Source: Firmicutes bacterium CAG:345
GTDB lineage: Bacteria > Bacillota_I > Bacilli_A > RFN20 > CAG-288
Direction of reading: 5' to 3'
Assembly (NCBI GenBank): GCA_000433315.1
Contig: FR893355.1
Coordinates: 1 to 64,000 of the forward strand
Length of the DNA: 64,000 nucleotides
The notes below the pieces were generated by a model that did no database searches, was not told where the DNA came from, and worked only from the letters and a program-made list of their open reading frames with translations. The position numbers were made by a program, and so were the translations under genes. The first letter of the stretch is position 1. The number at the start of each line of letters is the position of its first letter. This document shows, one piece after another, positions 34,969 to 43,110 of this stretch.

Positions 34969-36006
34969 TTATTTTATTGTTATAATTTTATAGTGAATAG
35001 GTTTTATTGCTAACAATTCATTGAGCTTAGTTCTCGATGAAGATCCTGGATCTCTTATTAAAAAACTATTTGATGATAATGTATTTCCACCAGTGAATCC
35101 ATAAACTACAACATAATGTTGATTACCACTTTTATCTTTTAAACCAACCATTATAGGTTGTCCTTTTTTAAGAGTATTATAAATTGTAGTTAATGGATTT
35201 GAGATAGAAGAAGAGACATTGTATGTTGTAGTTGGCCAATATAAAGCTCCAGAAGATGTGAATTTTAAAGTCTTTGAATAATCATAAGGCGTAATGTCTT
35301 TTTTGGTGCGATAAGATTCCATAATAGATAATGCTGTTACTGCACATCCTGAGCTTTTGAAAGTTTTGCTTGAATTACCTAATTTTTTATTCGCCCAACG
35401 AGAATCAAATTGTTTATAATCCTTTGTATTAATGGAAATTTTTGAATATTTTTGTGAATAATTGTCTGAAAGATAATTGTTGCTTACATATCCTATTTTG
35501 TTTCCATCATAAACAATTTTTGCCCATGAGTTTGTTAAAAGTAAAACACCTATTTCAGTATTTTTAGTTAAAGTTCCTATCTTTGCATAATTTGTTGAAG
35601 GTCCTTTCCTAATATTTAAAGAGTTGGCATTTACTTTTTTTATGGATTTGGATGCTAAAATAGAATAGTTTTTACTTATATATCCTGTTTTATTTTTACT
35701 ATATTTAACATAATACCAATTTGTTGTTTCTGAATATATTTCTAAATAGTCTTTATTGTTTACTTTAGAAACAATAGGAGAGTTTAAATTGGCATTTTCT
35801 CTTACATTTAATTTTGAACCGTTAGTTGTCACTTGGGCAATACCGATTAAGGAATTAGAAGACTTATTTTGCATATAGAGATTAGTGTTTACTTGTTGCT
35901 TATCTATTTTAGTCGTATTTTCTTTTTGACTATAATAATTTGCAAATAAGCTTGATGATGCAATTATTGTTATTAATAAAATCTTTTTTCTTAAATTCTT
36001 GTACAT
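34969..36006 (-). CDS. secreted SH3b / C39-like peptidase-domain protein
   Basis: A 345-residue exported protein. A signal peptide or anchor lies at residues 1-25 (MYKNLRKKILLITIIASSSLF). Two bacterial SH3 domains follow (GSKLNVREN...YISKNY and ANSLNIRKGPSTN...YVSNNY), then a papain-like C39_2 domain with Cys in SSGCAVTALSIME, His in NQHYVVVYGF and Asp in FLIRDPGSS. Probably cell-wall bound with a peptidase role. ATG 36006 is preceded by AAGGAGG; the longer frame has no ribosome site. Confidence 0.82.
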   Translation of the reverse strand: MYKNLRKKILLITIIASSSLFANYYSQKENTTKIDKQQVNTNLYMQNKSSNSLIGIAQVTTNGSKLNVRENANLNSPIVSKVNNKDYLEIYSETTNWYYVKYSKNKTGYISKNYSILASKSIKKVNANSLNIRKGPSTNYAKIGTLTKNTEIGVLLLTNSWAKIVYDGNKIGYVSNNYLSDNYSQKYSKISINTKDYKQFDSRWANKKLGNSSKTFKSSGCAVTALSIMESYRTKKDITPYDYSKTLKFTSSGALYWPTTTYNVSSSISNPLTTIYNTLKKGQPIMVGLKDKSGNQHYVVVYGFTGGNTLSSNSFLIRDPGSSSRTKLNELLAIKPIHYKIITIK

Positions 36007-36170
36007 AGTACCTCCTTGCATTAAGGATACTTGATTTATATTTTTTTGACAAATGATATGCATTTTATTTAATTTTTGACCCATAATTATATTAAAAATA
36101 CATATATTAAACTATAAGAGAGAAAAAGCTTGCAATTTACATGCGGTCTCTATATAATAATTAAATGTAT

Positions 36171-36245
36171 CGCGGGGTAGAGCAGTGGAAGCTCGTCGGG
36201 CTCATAACCCGGAGGTCGCAAGTTCGAGTCTTGCCTCCGCAACCA
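36171..36245 (+). tRNA. initiator tRNA-fMet (CAT)
   Basis: A complete cloverleaf with anticodon CAT in CTCATAA. Initiator hallmarks are present: C1 opposite A72 (unpaired acceptor end) and three G:C pairs in the anticodon stem (GGG/CCC). The TTCGAGT loop and encoded CCA end (36243-36245) are intact. Confidence 0.96.
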
Positions 36246-36258
36246 TTTGTTAATAATT

Positions 36259-36284
36259 AGATCGGATTAGTTCCGATCTTTTTT
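36259..36284 (+). terminator. terminator after tRNA-fMet
   Basis: AGATCGGA pairs with TCCGATCT around a short loop, followed by TTTTTT. Confidence 0.85.
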
Positions 36285-36300
36285 AATATATAAATAAGTG

Positions 36301-36329
36301 TTGACAATATTTAAAGGATAGTGTAATAT
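36301..36329 (+). promoter_or_regulatory. promoter of infC-rpmI-rplT
   Basis: TTGACA (36301-36306), 17 bases, TAATAT (36324-36329). It is a near-consensus sigma-A promoter with start expected near 36336. Confidence 0.8.
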
Positions 36330-36335
36330 TAATCA

Positions 36336-36456
36336 AGTGAAATAGTTAGGAAAGTAAGGCGCCCGCCTTCACCTGATCCGGAAGCCGGATGGGTCAATGA
36401 GCCTCCAAATCGAGTGTTTATAGTGCGGGTCCTGTGATCTGCACTATTTTATTTTA
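36336..36456 (+). promoter_or_regulatory. L20/IF3 leader RNA with attenuator
   Basis: The transcribed leader is GC-richer than its surroundings and strongly structured (GGCGCCCGCC; GATCCGGAAGCCGGATGGGTC). It ends with a hairpin (AGTGC ... GCACT) and a T-rich tract at about 36446-36456. Position and layout match the ribosomal L20 leader of Firmicutes, in which excess L20 promotes termination before infC. Confidence 0.72.
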
Positions 36457-36472
36457 ATGGAGGCAAGGTACT

Positions 36473-37033
36473 ATAAAAACCTACAATAAAAGGAATATTC
36501 CTATTAAACCAGATAAGGTTTCTCGCGATCTCGTCAATGAGAAAATTCCTTTTCAACAATTGATGGTAATTGATGAAAATGGAGAAAAGCTTGGTGTTAT
36601 GCGCCGGATTGAAGCATTAAGAAAGTCAGAAGAATTAGGTCTTGACTTATTAGTTGTTGCTCCAAAGGCTAATCCACCAGTAGCAAAAATAATTGATTAT
36701 GGTAAATATCGCTATGAAAAAGGCATTAAAGAGCGCGAATTAAATAGAAATAAGCGTATTGCTGAAAGAGAACCTAAATCAATGTCATTTACAATGATGA
36801 CAAGTGATCATGACTTGGAATTCAAAGCCAATATGTGCAAAAAATATTTGGAAAAAGGTTTGAAAGTCAAATTAGGAATATATTTGCGCGGACGTCAAAT
36901 CACTAAAACTGAATTGATTGAAGCTTCTATGCAAAAATTCTTAGATCTTTTAAAAGATTATGGAACTGTTGAAAAAGAAGCTAGTCTTGAAGGAAAAATT
37001 TATAGCTGTCTTGTAGCACCAATCAAAAAATAA
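36473..37033 (+). CDS. infC: translation initiation factor IF-3
   Basis: A 186-residue IF3. No ATG, GTG or TTG suits the real N-terminus: the frame is open upstream and encodes the normal IF3 start (SRDLVNEKIPFQQLMVIDENGEKLG). GGAGG at 36459-36463 is 9 bases from an ATA at 36473, which I take as the start. Rare start codons are known for infC (AUU in several bacteria), where IF3 rejects its own codon and so regulates itself. DLLVVAPKANPPVAKIIDYGKYRYE and the C-terminal domain are typical. The internal TTG/ATG at 36560 would delete part of the N-domain. Confidence 0.92.
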   Translation: MKTYNKRNIPIKPDKVSRDLVNEKIPFQQLMVIDENGEKLGVMRRIEALRKSEELGLDLLVVAPKANPPVAKIIDYGKYRYEKGIKERELNRNKRIAEREPKSMSFTMMTSDHDLEFKANMCKKYLEKGLKVKLGIYLRGRQITKTELIEASMQKFLDLLKDYGTVEKEASLEGKIYSCLVAPIKK

Positions 37034-37051
37034 AGAAGGAGAAAGCCACAT

Positions 37052-37246
37052 ATGCCAAAAATGAAAACAAAACGTGGTCTTGCAAAGAGAATCCACGTCA
37101 ATGGAAGCGGTCATATTAAGACCAAAGTTCAAGGTTATAACCACAATTCACATTCTAAGACCCATAAGAGAATTAGACAAGGCCGTAAGGCTAGCACTAT
37201 CAGTCGTGCAGATCAACGTAGATTAAAACGTTTGATTACAAAGTAA
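37052..37246 (+). CDS. rpmI: ribosomal protein bL35
   Basis: A 64-residue basic protein with PKMKTKRGLAKRIHVNGSG at the N-terminus, the standard L35 start. It lies between infC and rplT, and the ribosome site AAGGAG precedes ATG. Confidence 0.97.
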   Translation: MPKMKTKRGLAKRIHVNGSGHIKTKVQGYNHNSHSKTHKRIRQGRKASTISRADQRRLKRLITK

Positions 37247-37264
37247 TAAGGAGGAAAAGATAAT

Positions 37265-37615
37265 ATGAGAGTTAAGGGTGGTACAGTTACACACGCACGC
37301 CGTAAGGCTGTCTTAAAATCTGCTTCCGGTTACTTCGGCAGCCGCCATAGATTATTCCGTACAGCTAACCAAGCTGTTATGAAGGCTAATGCTAATGCTT
37401 ATGTTAGCCGTCGTCTTGTTAAACGTGATTTCCGTAAACTTTGGATTAAACGTATTAATGCTGCATGCCGCTTGAATGATATTTCTTATTCTCGCTTTAT
37501 GCATGGCTTAAAAGTTGCTGGTATCGATCTCAATAGAAAGATGCTTTCTGAAATTGCTATCAACGATCCAAAAGCTTTTGCTGATTTAGTTGCTACAGCT
37601 AAAAACGCTAAATAA
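37265..37615 (+). CDS. rplT: ribosomal protein bL20
   Basis: A 116-residue basic protein (RVKGGTVTHARRKAVLK, ASGYFGSRHRLFR, AACRLNDISYSRFMHGLK). It is needed for 50S assembly and is the likely repressor acting on the leader upstream of infC. The ribosome site AAGGAGG precedes ATG. Confidence 0.98.
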   Translation: MRVKGGTVTHARRKAVLKSASGYFGSRHRLFRTANQAVMKANANAYVSRRLVKRDFRKLWIKRINAACRLNDISYSRFMHGLKVAGIDLNRKMLSEIAINDPKAFADLVATAKNAK

Positions 37616-37622
37616 GATAAAA

Positions 37623-37646
37623 ATGGAGCCAATTGGCTCCTTTTTT
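37623..37646 (+). terminator. terminator of infC-rpmI-rplT
   Basis: GGAGCC AATT GGCTCC followed by TTTTTT. Confidence 0.9.
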
Positions 37647-37696
37647 GGTGCTATTTTTATACATTTTGTTACTATGAGTTTTGAATATTTTTATAA

Positions 37697-37741
37697 AAAA
37701 TCCTTCTATAATAGATTTTTTCTATTTTAGAAGGATTTTAT
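37697..37741. terminator. second hairpin, possibly bidirectional terminator
   Basis: AAAATCCTTCTA (37697-37708) pairs with TAGAAGGATTTT (37728-37739). It lies between rplT and the convergent LacI-type gene. A-runs and T-runs flank it on both sides. Confidence 0.6.
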
Positions 37742-37828
37742 TATGTTTAAACAAGTTATATTAGTATTTTTGATAAATAGATAAATTTAAATTCTTATTA
37801 TTTTTTCTAGTTATCTTTAAAAAAAGTT

Positions 37829-38842
37829 TTAATCAAGTGTAGAACCGCGAGAAGTATAAGTTGCTTTTTTGCGATAAACTGGAGAAGAAATATCTTCTTC
37901 TTTTAATAGTTTTGTCAATAATCGCATTGCGATAGAACCTATTTCGAACATATCGATATCTAAGCTTGAAAGCTGAGGACGAGATATATAGGAATATTTT
38001 GTACCAATTGCAGAAACTATTTCGACATCATCTGGTACTTTTAATCCTTTTTCGATTGCGGCGTTTAAAACTGCGCAGGCATGCGAATCACGAGGACAAA
38101 CAAAATATCCACCTTCTTTATGTTTATCGAAATATTCACACATTTGATTATATAGGCGATGATATGAATCAGCACAGGTTATTGTCTCTAATGGGGAATT
38201 ATTTTCAGTGCAGAATCCTTTGACAGAATCATAGAGTTTTCCTATCATTAATCCACTGTCTTCAATATTTAAGAATTTGATAGGATGTTTTTTCCCAGCT
38301 TCGCTATTTAAGTGATTCTTTAGAATCTCAACCATTGTGGATTCATAATCCAAAATAATGGAGATATTCTTTTTTCCTGCTGCATCATGATTGATTGTTA
38401 CAAAAGGAACATTAAATCTCTGCAGAGCTTCAATATCTTTTTCTTCAAGTTGATCATCGTAGATTACTGCGCCATCAACATGAGAAGTGATGAGTTTTTC
38501 AAAAACAACTTTTGCTTCATCCTTAGAATGTTGAGTAACAAATAAAGTTGATTGGAAACCATAAATTGTTGCGATATCAGCCATTCCTGAAAGCATATTT
38601 GAAATATATACATAGTTTACTGAAGGAATTACGATACCGATATTTGTTGAACGATTTGTAGCTAAACCTTGTGCTAAAGCGGATGGTTTATAACCTAAGC
38701 GAGCAACGGCTTCTTCAACACGAATTTTTGTTTTTTCAGTGACATTAGGATGATTGTTGATAACACGGCTGACAGTTGCTAAACTGACATCAGCTGCTTT
38801 GGCAACTTCATAGATTGTAACACGATCTTTGTATTGTCCCAT
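37829..38842 (-). CDS. LacI-family regulator, CcpA-like
   Basis: A 337-residue regulator with an N-terminal LacI helix-turn-helix (TIYEVAKAADVSLATVSRVINNHPNV, here split by normal family residues) and a periplasmic-binding-protein-like core. Its length, MADIATIYGF and the opening TIYEVAKAA resemble CcpA, the carbon catabolite regulator that uses HPr-Ser-P. A cre-type site lies 30 bases upstream of the ATG, so it probably regulates itself. It may also be a CcpA paralogue for a specific sugar; no sugar genes are adjacent. The ribosome site AGAGGTG precedes ATG. Confidence 0.82.
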   Translation of the reverse strand: MGQYKDRVTIYEVAKAADVSLATVSRVINNHPNVTEKTKIRVEEAVARLGYKPSALAQGLATNRSTNIGIVIPSVNYVYISNMLSGMADIATIYGFQSTLFVTQHSKDEAKVVFEKLITSHVDGAVIYDDQLEEKDIEALQRFNVPFVTINHDAAGKKNISIILDYESTMVEILKNHLNSEAGKKHPIKFLNIEDSGLMIGKLYDSVKGFCTENNSPLETITCADSYHRLYNQMCEYFDKHKEGGYFVCPRDSHACAVLNAAIEKGLKVPDDVEIVSAIGTKYSYISRPQLSSLDIDMFEIGSIAMRLLTKLLKEEDISSPVYRKKATYTSRGSTLD

Positions 38843-38871
38843 AAAACACCTCTTTCTTTATAAAATATATA

Positions 38872-38885
38872 TGATAACGCTTACA
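38872..38885 (-). promoter_or_regulatory. cre-like operator before the CcpA-like gene
   Basis: TGATAACGCTTACA matches the cre consensus TGWNANCGNTNWCA at every fixed position. It lies 30 bases upstream of the start of the LacI-type gene and is likely its own operator. Confidence 0.75.
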
Positions 38886-39024
38886 TTATAAAAATAGTTT
38901 GTTTGTAAGTCAATGAAAATTTTTTCATTTTTTGCAAATTATATATTTTTTATTGAAAAGTAGCAATATATATGAATAAAAAAATATAAATTTTACATAT
39001 TAAAAGTGGCGTCAAGAAAGTGTC

Positions 39025-39300
39025 ATGCCATACTTCTTGAATAAAGGAGGAAATTTTATAAAAAAGTTCAAATCTATAACCCTAGCAAGTTTAATGGGGT
39101 TAGCTTTGGGACTATATTGTTCTAAATATATTAACAGCATGAAGAGCATTTCTTCTGAAGATATAAAAGAAAAGATTCAATCTGTATCTTTAGATGATTT
39201 ATTAGAGAAAATAGGAGAAATGGATTTTCAAAATCTCTCCAGTTCACTAAAAAAGAAAATTAAGAACAAATTAAAAGATATTGAAAAAAAGATAAATTAG
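39025..39300 (+). CDS. small YtxH-like membrane protein; start codon unsettled
   Basis: Up to 91 residues: one membrane helix (SITLASLMGLALGLYCSKY), then a charged helical part ending KKKIKNKLKDIEKKIN. ATG 39025 has only a weak upstream site. A consensus AAAGGAGG (39043-39050) lies 7 bases before an in-frame ATA at 39058, after which the protein would begin with KKFKSITLASLMGLALG, a typical N-terminus for such proteins. So the true start may be ATA, or the ATG with an in-gene chance motif. Function unknown. Confidence 0.55.
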   Translation: MPYFLNKGGNFIKKFKSITLASLMGLALGLYCSKYINSMKSISSEDIKEKIQSVSLDDLLEKIGEMDFQNLSSSLKKKIKNKLKDIEKKIN

Positions 39301-39317
39301 ACGTCTCAGGCATGATG

Positions 39318-39366
39318 CAAACTAAGATTGGAAAGACTATATTGTTTTATCAATCTTAGTTTTTCT
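39318..39366. terminator. bidirectional terminator
   Basis: AACTAAGATTG (39320-39330) pairs with CAATCTTAGTT (39350-39360), flanked by T-rich and A-rich runs. It separates convergent genes and overlaps the end of the minus-strand gene. Confidence 0.75.
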
Positions 39367-40495
39367 TTAGTAATTTTTTTAAATTTTCTTTTTGGAAGAA
39401 ATTTTTGAAGTCGTCGATAGTTTTAAAATTGTTTTCGGCAATTAAAGGCCTATATTTTGCGCATAATTGTTGATATTCTTCATCGAGCTCTTTGAAATTA
39501 ACTTCGTATTTATTGTTTTGCGAAATATCTAGAATGAACAGCAATATTTTTTGGAAATAGACTAATATAGTATCTTCTATCCAATAATCATATTCGATAT
39601 TGTTTTTTTCTAATTTCAACAATTTTTGATAAAGTGATAATCCATCTTTTTCATTGTGCCAAATATCTGCAAAAACATAATTAAATTCTTTCGTACTTAT
39701 TTTTTCAGCGATGGCGAAAACATCTTTTTCAACAATTTCTATTTTTTGTGAAATTTCTTTTGGAAAACAAGGCAAAATGATTTGCAGGAAAAGATTGATG
39801 ATATTTTTATCGTTTTCCACAACGACTATTTTCTTTACATCTTCTTTTGCTGCAGCCATAATAGGAAAATAACCTAACCCTAGACCATATACTAAAATAT
39901 TGTTTGTTGCGTGGGAAATAGCTTTTGCCATTGTATTTATTTCATGGGGAATTATGCTTATCCAAATTTGATCACTGTTATTAGAAACTAAAGGATAGTG
40001 AAAGTCTTTTGAAAAATATGCCAAAGGAGTTATTTCTTTAAAATGAGAATCTAAATATATTTCATCGGACAAAAAGATGTTATAGGCACTATAAAAATCT
40101 GTGGAAAAATAAATATTGCCAAATTTTTCTGATTTTGTTTGGTATTTTTTTAAAAGTGGCAATATATTTTTATAGTAATAATTAGAAGTGAAATCTTCTA
40201 CATTATATTCTTCTATTTTGGCTCTTTTTTTGACATCGAATACGAGATTATCAAGTTCGTCTTCTTCATCTGGCATTTGGTTGTTGAAAATATTAGTTAG
40301 AAGAACAGCTAATGGATAAGATATTTCTGTATGGTAAAGTTTTTCTAATTGCTTTTTATTTTTTTCAACAATTTTGAAATTGAGATTTGATATATTGGTC
40401 CCTGATAGGGCAGTTTCATTTAATAGCGCCGCAAATTCGTCATCATCAGCACTTTGATTTAATAAATTTTTAAAATAAATATGTAATTCGTTCAT
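39356..40495 (-). CDS. spermidine synthase/methyltransferase-fold protein, unknown
   Basis: A 379-residue protein. The C-terminal half has a Rossmann SAM-binding pattern (ILVYGLGLGYFPIMAA, then KKIVVVENDKNIINLF and FNYVFADIWHN). The N-terminal ~170 residues are helical and acidic with no recognised domain. This resembles a family of uncharacterised Firmicutes proteins with a spermidine-synthase-like core. A TATAAT lies 3 bases before the ATG on the minus strand and there is no ribosome site, so the start codon is uncertain. Confidence 0.6.
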   Translation of the reverse strand: MNELHIYFKNLLNQSADDDEFAALLNETALSGTNISNLNFKIVEKNKKQLEKLYHTEISYPLAVLLTNIFNNQMPDEEDELDNLVFDVKKRAKIEEYNVEDFTSNYYYKNILPLLKKYQTKSEKFGNIYFSTDFYSAYNIFLSDEIYLDSHFKEITPLAYFSKDFHYPLVSNNSDQIWISIIPHEINTMAKAISHATNNILVYGLGLGYFPIMAAAKEDVKKIVVVENDKNIINLFLQIILPCFPKEISQKIEIVEKDVFAIAEKISTKEFNYVFADIWHNEKDGLSLYQKLLKLEKNNIEYDYWIEDTILVYFQKILLFILDISQNNKYEVNFKELDEEYQQLCAKYRPLIAENNFKTIDDFKNFFQKENLKKLLKKN

Positions 40496-40606
40496 AAGAT
40501 TATATTAGAAGATAAATAATTTTTTTTCAAGAAAACGAAAAAACATTTATAAAATGCAAATGTTTTTAAAAGTGCTAGAAAAGAGAAGAAAAATAATTTG
40601 TTTTAC

Positions 40607-40635
40607 TTTACAAAAGTTTTGAATTTTATTATAAT
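40607..40635 (+). promoter_or_regulatory. promoter of rimP-nusA-infB operon
   Basis: TTTACA (40607-40612), 17 bases, TATAAT (40630-40635). Start expected near 40642, at the first base of a GTTAG/CTAAC hairpin. Confidence 0.78.
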
Positions 40636-40641
40636 TTACAT

Positions 40642-40705
40642 GTTAGAAAACTAACACACTTTTAAATCGTAATGAATTAAAAGAGTGAGCGTAAGCTCAC
40701 TCTTT
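40642..40705 (+). promoter_or_regulatory. rimP leader: 5' hairpin and attenuator-like hairpin
   Basis: GTTAG-AAAA-CTAAC (40642-40655) lies exactly at the predicted transcript start. A second, perfect hairpin AAAGAGTGAGC-GTAA-GCTCACTCTTT (40680-40705) sits just before the rimP ribosome site and is followed by a short T-rich tract. Similar hairpins precede rimP/nusA operons in Firmicutes and may act as an attenuator; that role is inferred. Confidence 0.6.
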
Positions 40706-40726
40706 ATTCGTTTGTAAGGAGGAAGA

Positions 40727-41170
40727 ATGGATATTGAAGTAATTCGAAAAATAGCAGATGAAACAGCTGCGGAATTAGGATTAAAAGTTTATGTTTGTCG
40801 TTTTACAAACGATGAAGAAGGAAAGATATTAGAAATTGAAGTAGATAAGCCGAGTTTTATTAATTTGGATGAAATTACACAATTTACTGATGCTATTAAT
40901 CCTAAGCTTGATGCTTTAGAAGAACTTGATTTTCCTTATACTTTGAAATGCCAATCTGCTGACCCTGAAAGAGAAATAACCGATGAAGACATAACTCTTT
41001 ATGATGGAGCATATGTCGAGATTGTCGATAATGAAAATAATTCATATACGGGTGATTTATCTTTTGTTGATGGTGATGTCCAAATTCAAACTTTTCTGAA
41101 AGGGCGTCCTAAAAAATGGAAGATAAAAAAAGACGATATTAAAAAAGTTAACTTGCGTATAAAAATTTAG
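40727..41170 (+). CDS. rimP: ribosome maturation factor RimP
   Basis: A 147-residue two-domain protein with the RimP pattern (GLKVYVCRFTNDEEGKILEIEVDK, then CQSADPEREI and a C-terminal SH3-like part NSYTGDLSFVDG). It is needed for 30S maturation. The ribosome site AAGGAGG precedes ATG, and it heads the nusA-infB operon. Confidence 0.93.
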   Translation: MDIEVIRKIADETAAELGLKVYVCRFTNDEEGKILEIEVDKPSFINLDEITQFTDAINPKLDALEELDFPYTLKCQSADPEREITDEDITLYDGAYVEIVDNENNSYTGDLSFVDGDVQIQTFLKGRPKKWKIKKDDIKKVNLRIKI

Positions 41171-41179
41171 GAGGAGATT

Positions 41180-42853
41180 ATGCCAAGAAAGAAAAAAGAA
41201 GAAAAGCAATTAGATGGAACAGTTGATATTAAACAAGCTGTTGATGCTCTTTGCGATATTGAAAAGGATTATGGTATTTTACCAGAAGAATCACTTCAAA
41301 TTTTAGAGGATTCTTTTGCACGTGCTTATAAAAGCTTAGCAAATGAAGATTGTCCAGCAAATGCTGAAGATATGAGAATAGAAACATCTGTTGATATTGA
41401 TAAAGGAACTTTAGCAATGTTCGAATTAAAAGATGTCGTTGCTACAGATGATGATATTGAAGATGATTTCTTACAAATTTCTTTGGACGAAGCACAAAAA
41501 GTAAATCCAGATATAAAAGTAGGTGAACAACTTCGTTTGCCAATCAATCTTCAAGAATTAGATGAACGCTATATAGCTAAATCTCATCAATTATTTTTAC
41601 AAAAAATGAGAGAAAGAACAAAATCTTCTATTAAAAATCTTTATATCGATAAAATTGGAACAATTATTAAAGGTAAGGTCGATAATATTCAAAGAGATGA
41701 TAATAATGGAGGAATCAAAACTGTTAAAGTAAGTTTTGATAAAGCAAATGGTCTTTTACGCCGTCAAGATTTGATGAAAAACGATAATGTTTTCATCGGT
41801 CAAGAAATAAATTGTTACTTAAAGGGTGTCGATGAAAAAAGAAAAAATGAAATTCTTATTGTCTCCAGAAGTGATTCTCAATTCTTAGGTTGCATCTTTA
41901 AGGATTTCATCTCTGAAATTGCAAGCGGAATTGTTAAAATAAATAGCATAGCTCGTGAAGCTGGAATTCGCTCAAAAGTTGCAGTTTCTAGTACTAACCC
42001 TGATATTGATGCTGCTGGTTCTTGCATTGGTCCAGATGGTATCAGAATTAATTCCATTCGTGAATTGGTCAACGGCGAAAGAATTGATATTGTTCATTAC
42101 CAAGATAAACTTGAATTATATATAGCTGAAGCATTACATCCAGCTACAGTCGTTGGTGTTTCTGTCAATAGTTCTTCTGATAAGAAAACATGCATTGCTG
42201 TTGTTAAAAATGGTGAGAAAAAAGAAGCCATTGGTAAAGGCGGTGTAAATGTTCGCTTGGCTTCTCGTCTTGTAGGTTATTCTATCGATGTTTTAGAAAC
42301 TGATGAAGCGATGGAAAAGAATGTTAAGTATGTTAGTCTTGATGATATCCGCCGCGATATGGCAATGTCTCGTGTAGCTGAAACTGAAACAGTTCCAGAA
42401 GAAGTTGAAGATGATGAACTACCAGAAATAGAAGAAGAAACAGTAGTTTCTGCACCATCAAGTTTAGATGTTGAAGTTCCTGAAGATGTTGTGGAAGAAA
42501 AAGAAATAGAAGAAGTTCCTGAAGTTCATGTTGAAAAGGCTAAAAAGGTTGAAGAACCTGTTGAACATGTTGAAATTAAGAGTCAATCTCCAAAGATCTC
42601 TTTAGCTGCTCTTGAAGCTCAAATAGAAGAAGAAAAGAAAGCTAATAAGGGAAATGCCAATAGATCATTCCACAAGAAGAAAAAAGAAAATGAAGATGAG
42701 GAAGAATTTGAAAAAGTAGAAGATAAAAAAGCTGTCAATTCTCTTCCTATCTATACTGAAGAAGAACTTAAACAATTCGCCGATGAAGAAGAAGAGGATG
42801 ATTACGATTCTGATGAATACGACGAATACGAAGAAGAATACGGTAATTACTAA
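41180..42853 (+). CDS. nusA: transcription factor NusA with long acidic tail
   Basis: A 557-residue NusA. The usual parts (N-terminal RNA polymerase-binding domain, S1, two KH domains with CIGPDGIRINSIRELVNGE and IGKGGVNVRLASRL) take up about residues 1-375, the length of Bacillus NusA. The remaining ~180 residues are an extra low-complexity tail rich in Glu, Val and Lys that ends in Asp/Glu/Tyr (EEEEDDYDSDEYDEYEEEYG). NusA controls pausing and termination. The stop overlaps the ylxR ATG by one base. Confidence 0.95.
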   Translation: MPRKKKEEKQLDGTVDIKQAVDALCDIEKDYGILPEESLQILEDSFARAYKSLANEDCPANAEDMRIETSVDIDKGTLAMFELKDVVATDDDIEDDFLQISLDEAQKVNPDIKVGEQLRLPINLQELDERYIAKSHQLFLQKMRERTKSSIKNLYIDKIGTIIKGKVDNIQRDDNNGGIKTVKVSFDKANGLLRRQDLMKNDNVFIGQEINCYLKGVDEKRKNEILIVSRSDSQFLGCIFKDFISEIASGIVKINSIAREAGIRSKVAVSSTNPDIDAAGSCIGPDGIRINSIRELVNGERIDIVHYQDKLELYIAEALHPATVVGVSVNSSSDKKTCIAVVKNGEKKEAIGKGGVNVRLASRLVGYSIDVLETDEAMEKNVKYVSLDDIRRDMAMSRVAETETVPEEVEDDELPEIEEETVVSAPSSLDVEVPEDVVEEKEIEEVPEVHVEKAKKVEEPVEHVEIKSQSPKISLAALEAQIEEEKKANKGNANRSFHKKKKENEDEEEFEKVEDKKAVNSLPIYTEEELKQFADEEEEDDYDSDEYDEYEEEYGNY

Positions 42854-43110
42854 TGAAAGAAAAACCACTTCGTTTGGATTGTGTTAATAATATTCGGAAA
42901 GAGAAAGATTCTCTTCTCCGAATAGTTCTAACACCTAGCGGAACGGTTGAAGTTGATCCTACGGGAAAGATGAATGGTCGAGGGGCTTATTTAACTCCGG
43001 ACACTCAAACTTTAGAAAAAGCAATTAAAACAAAAAGATTAGAAAAAACTTTAGGCGTTGTTATCGACGAAAAAGTTTATCAAAAAATTCGGAGGTATCT
43101 TGTTGATTAA
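42853..43110 (+). CDS. ylxR: YlxR-family RNA-binding protein
   Basis: An 85-residue DUF448 protein. LLRIVLTPSGTVEVDPTGKMNGRGAYL carries the family motif PTGK...GRGAYL. The usual Cys-rich start is altered. It lies between nusA and the L7Ae-like gene as in other Firmicutes. Confidence 0.9.
   Translation: MKEKPLRLDCVNNIRKEKDSLLRIVLTPSGTVEVDPTGKMNGRGAYLTPDTQTLEKAIKTKRLEKTLGVVIDEKVYQKIRRYLVD

Noticed and set aside
37743..37784. 13-codon frame after rplT
   Set aside because: No ribosome site, very short, and lies behind a terminator hairpin.
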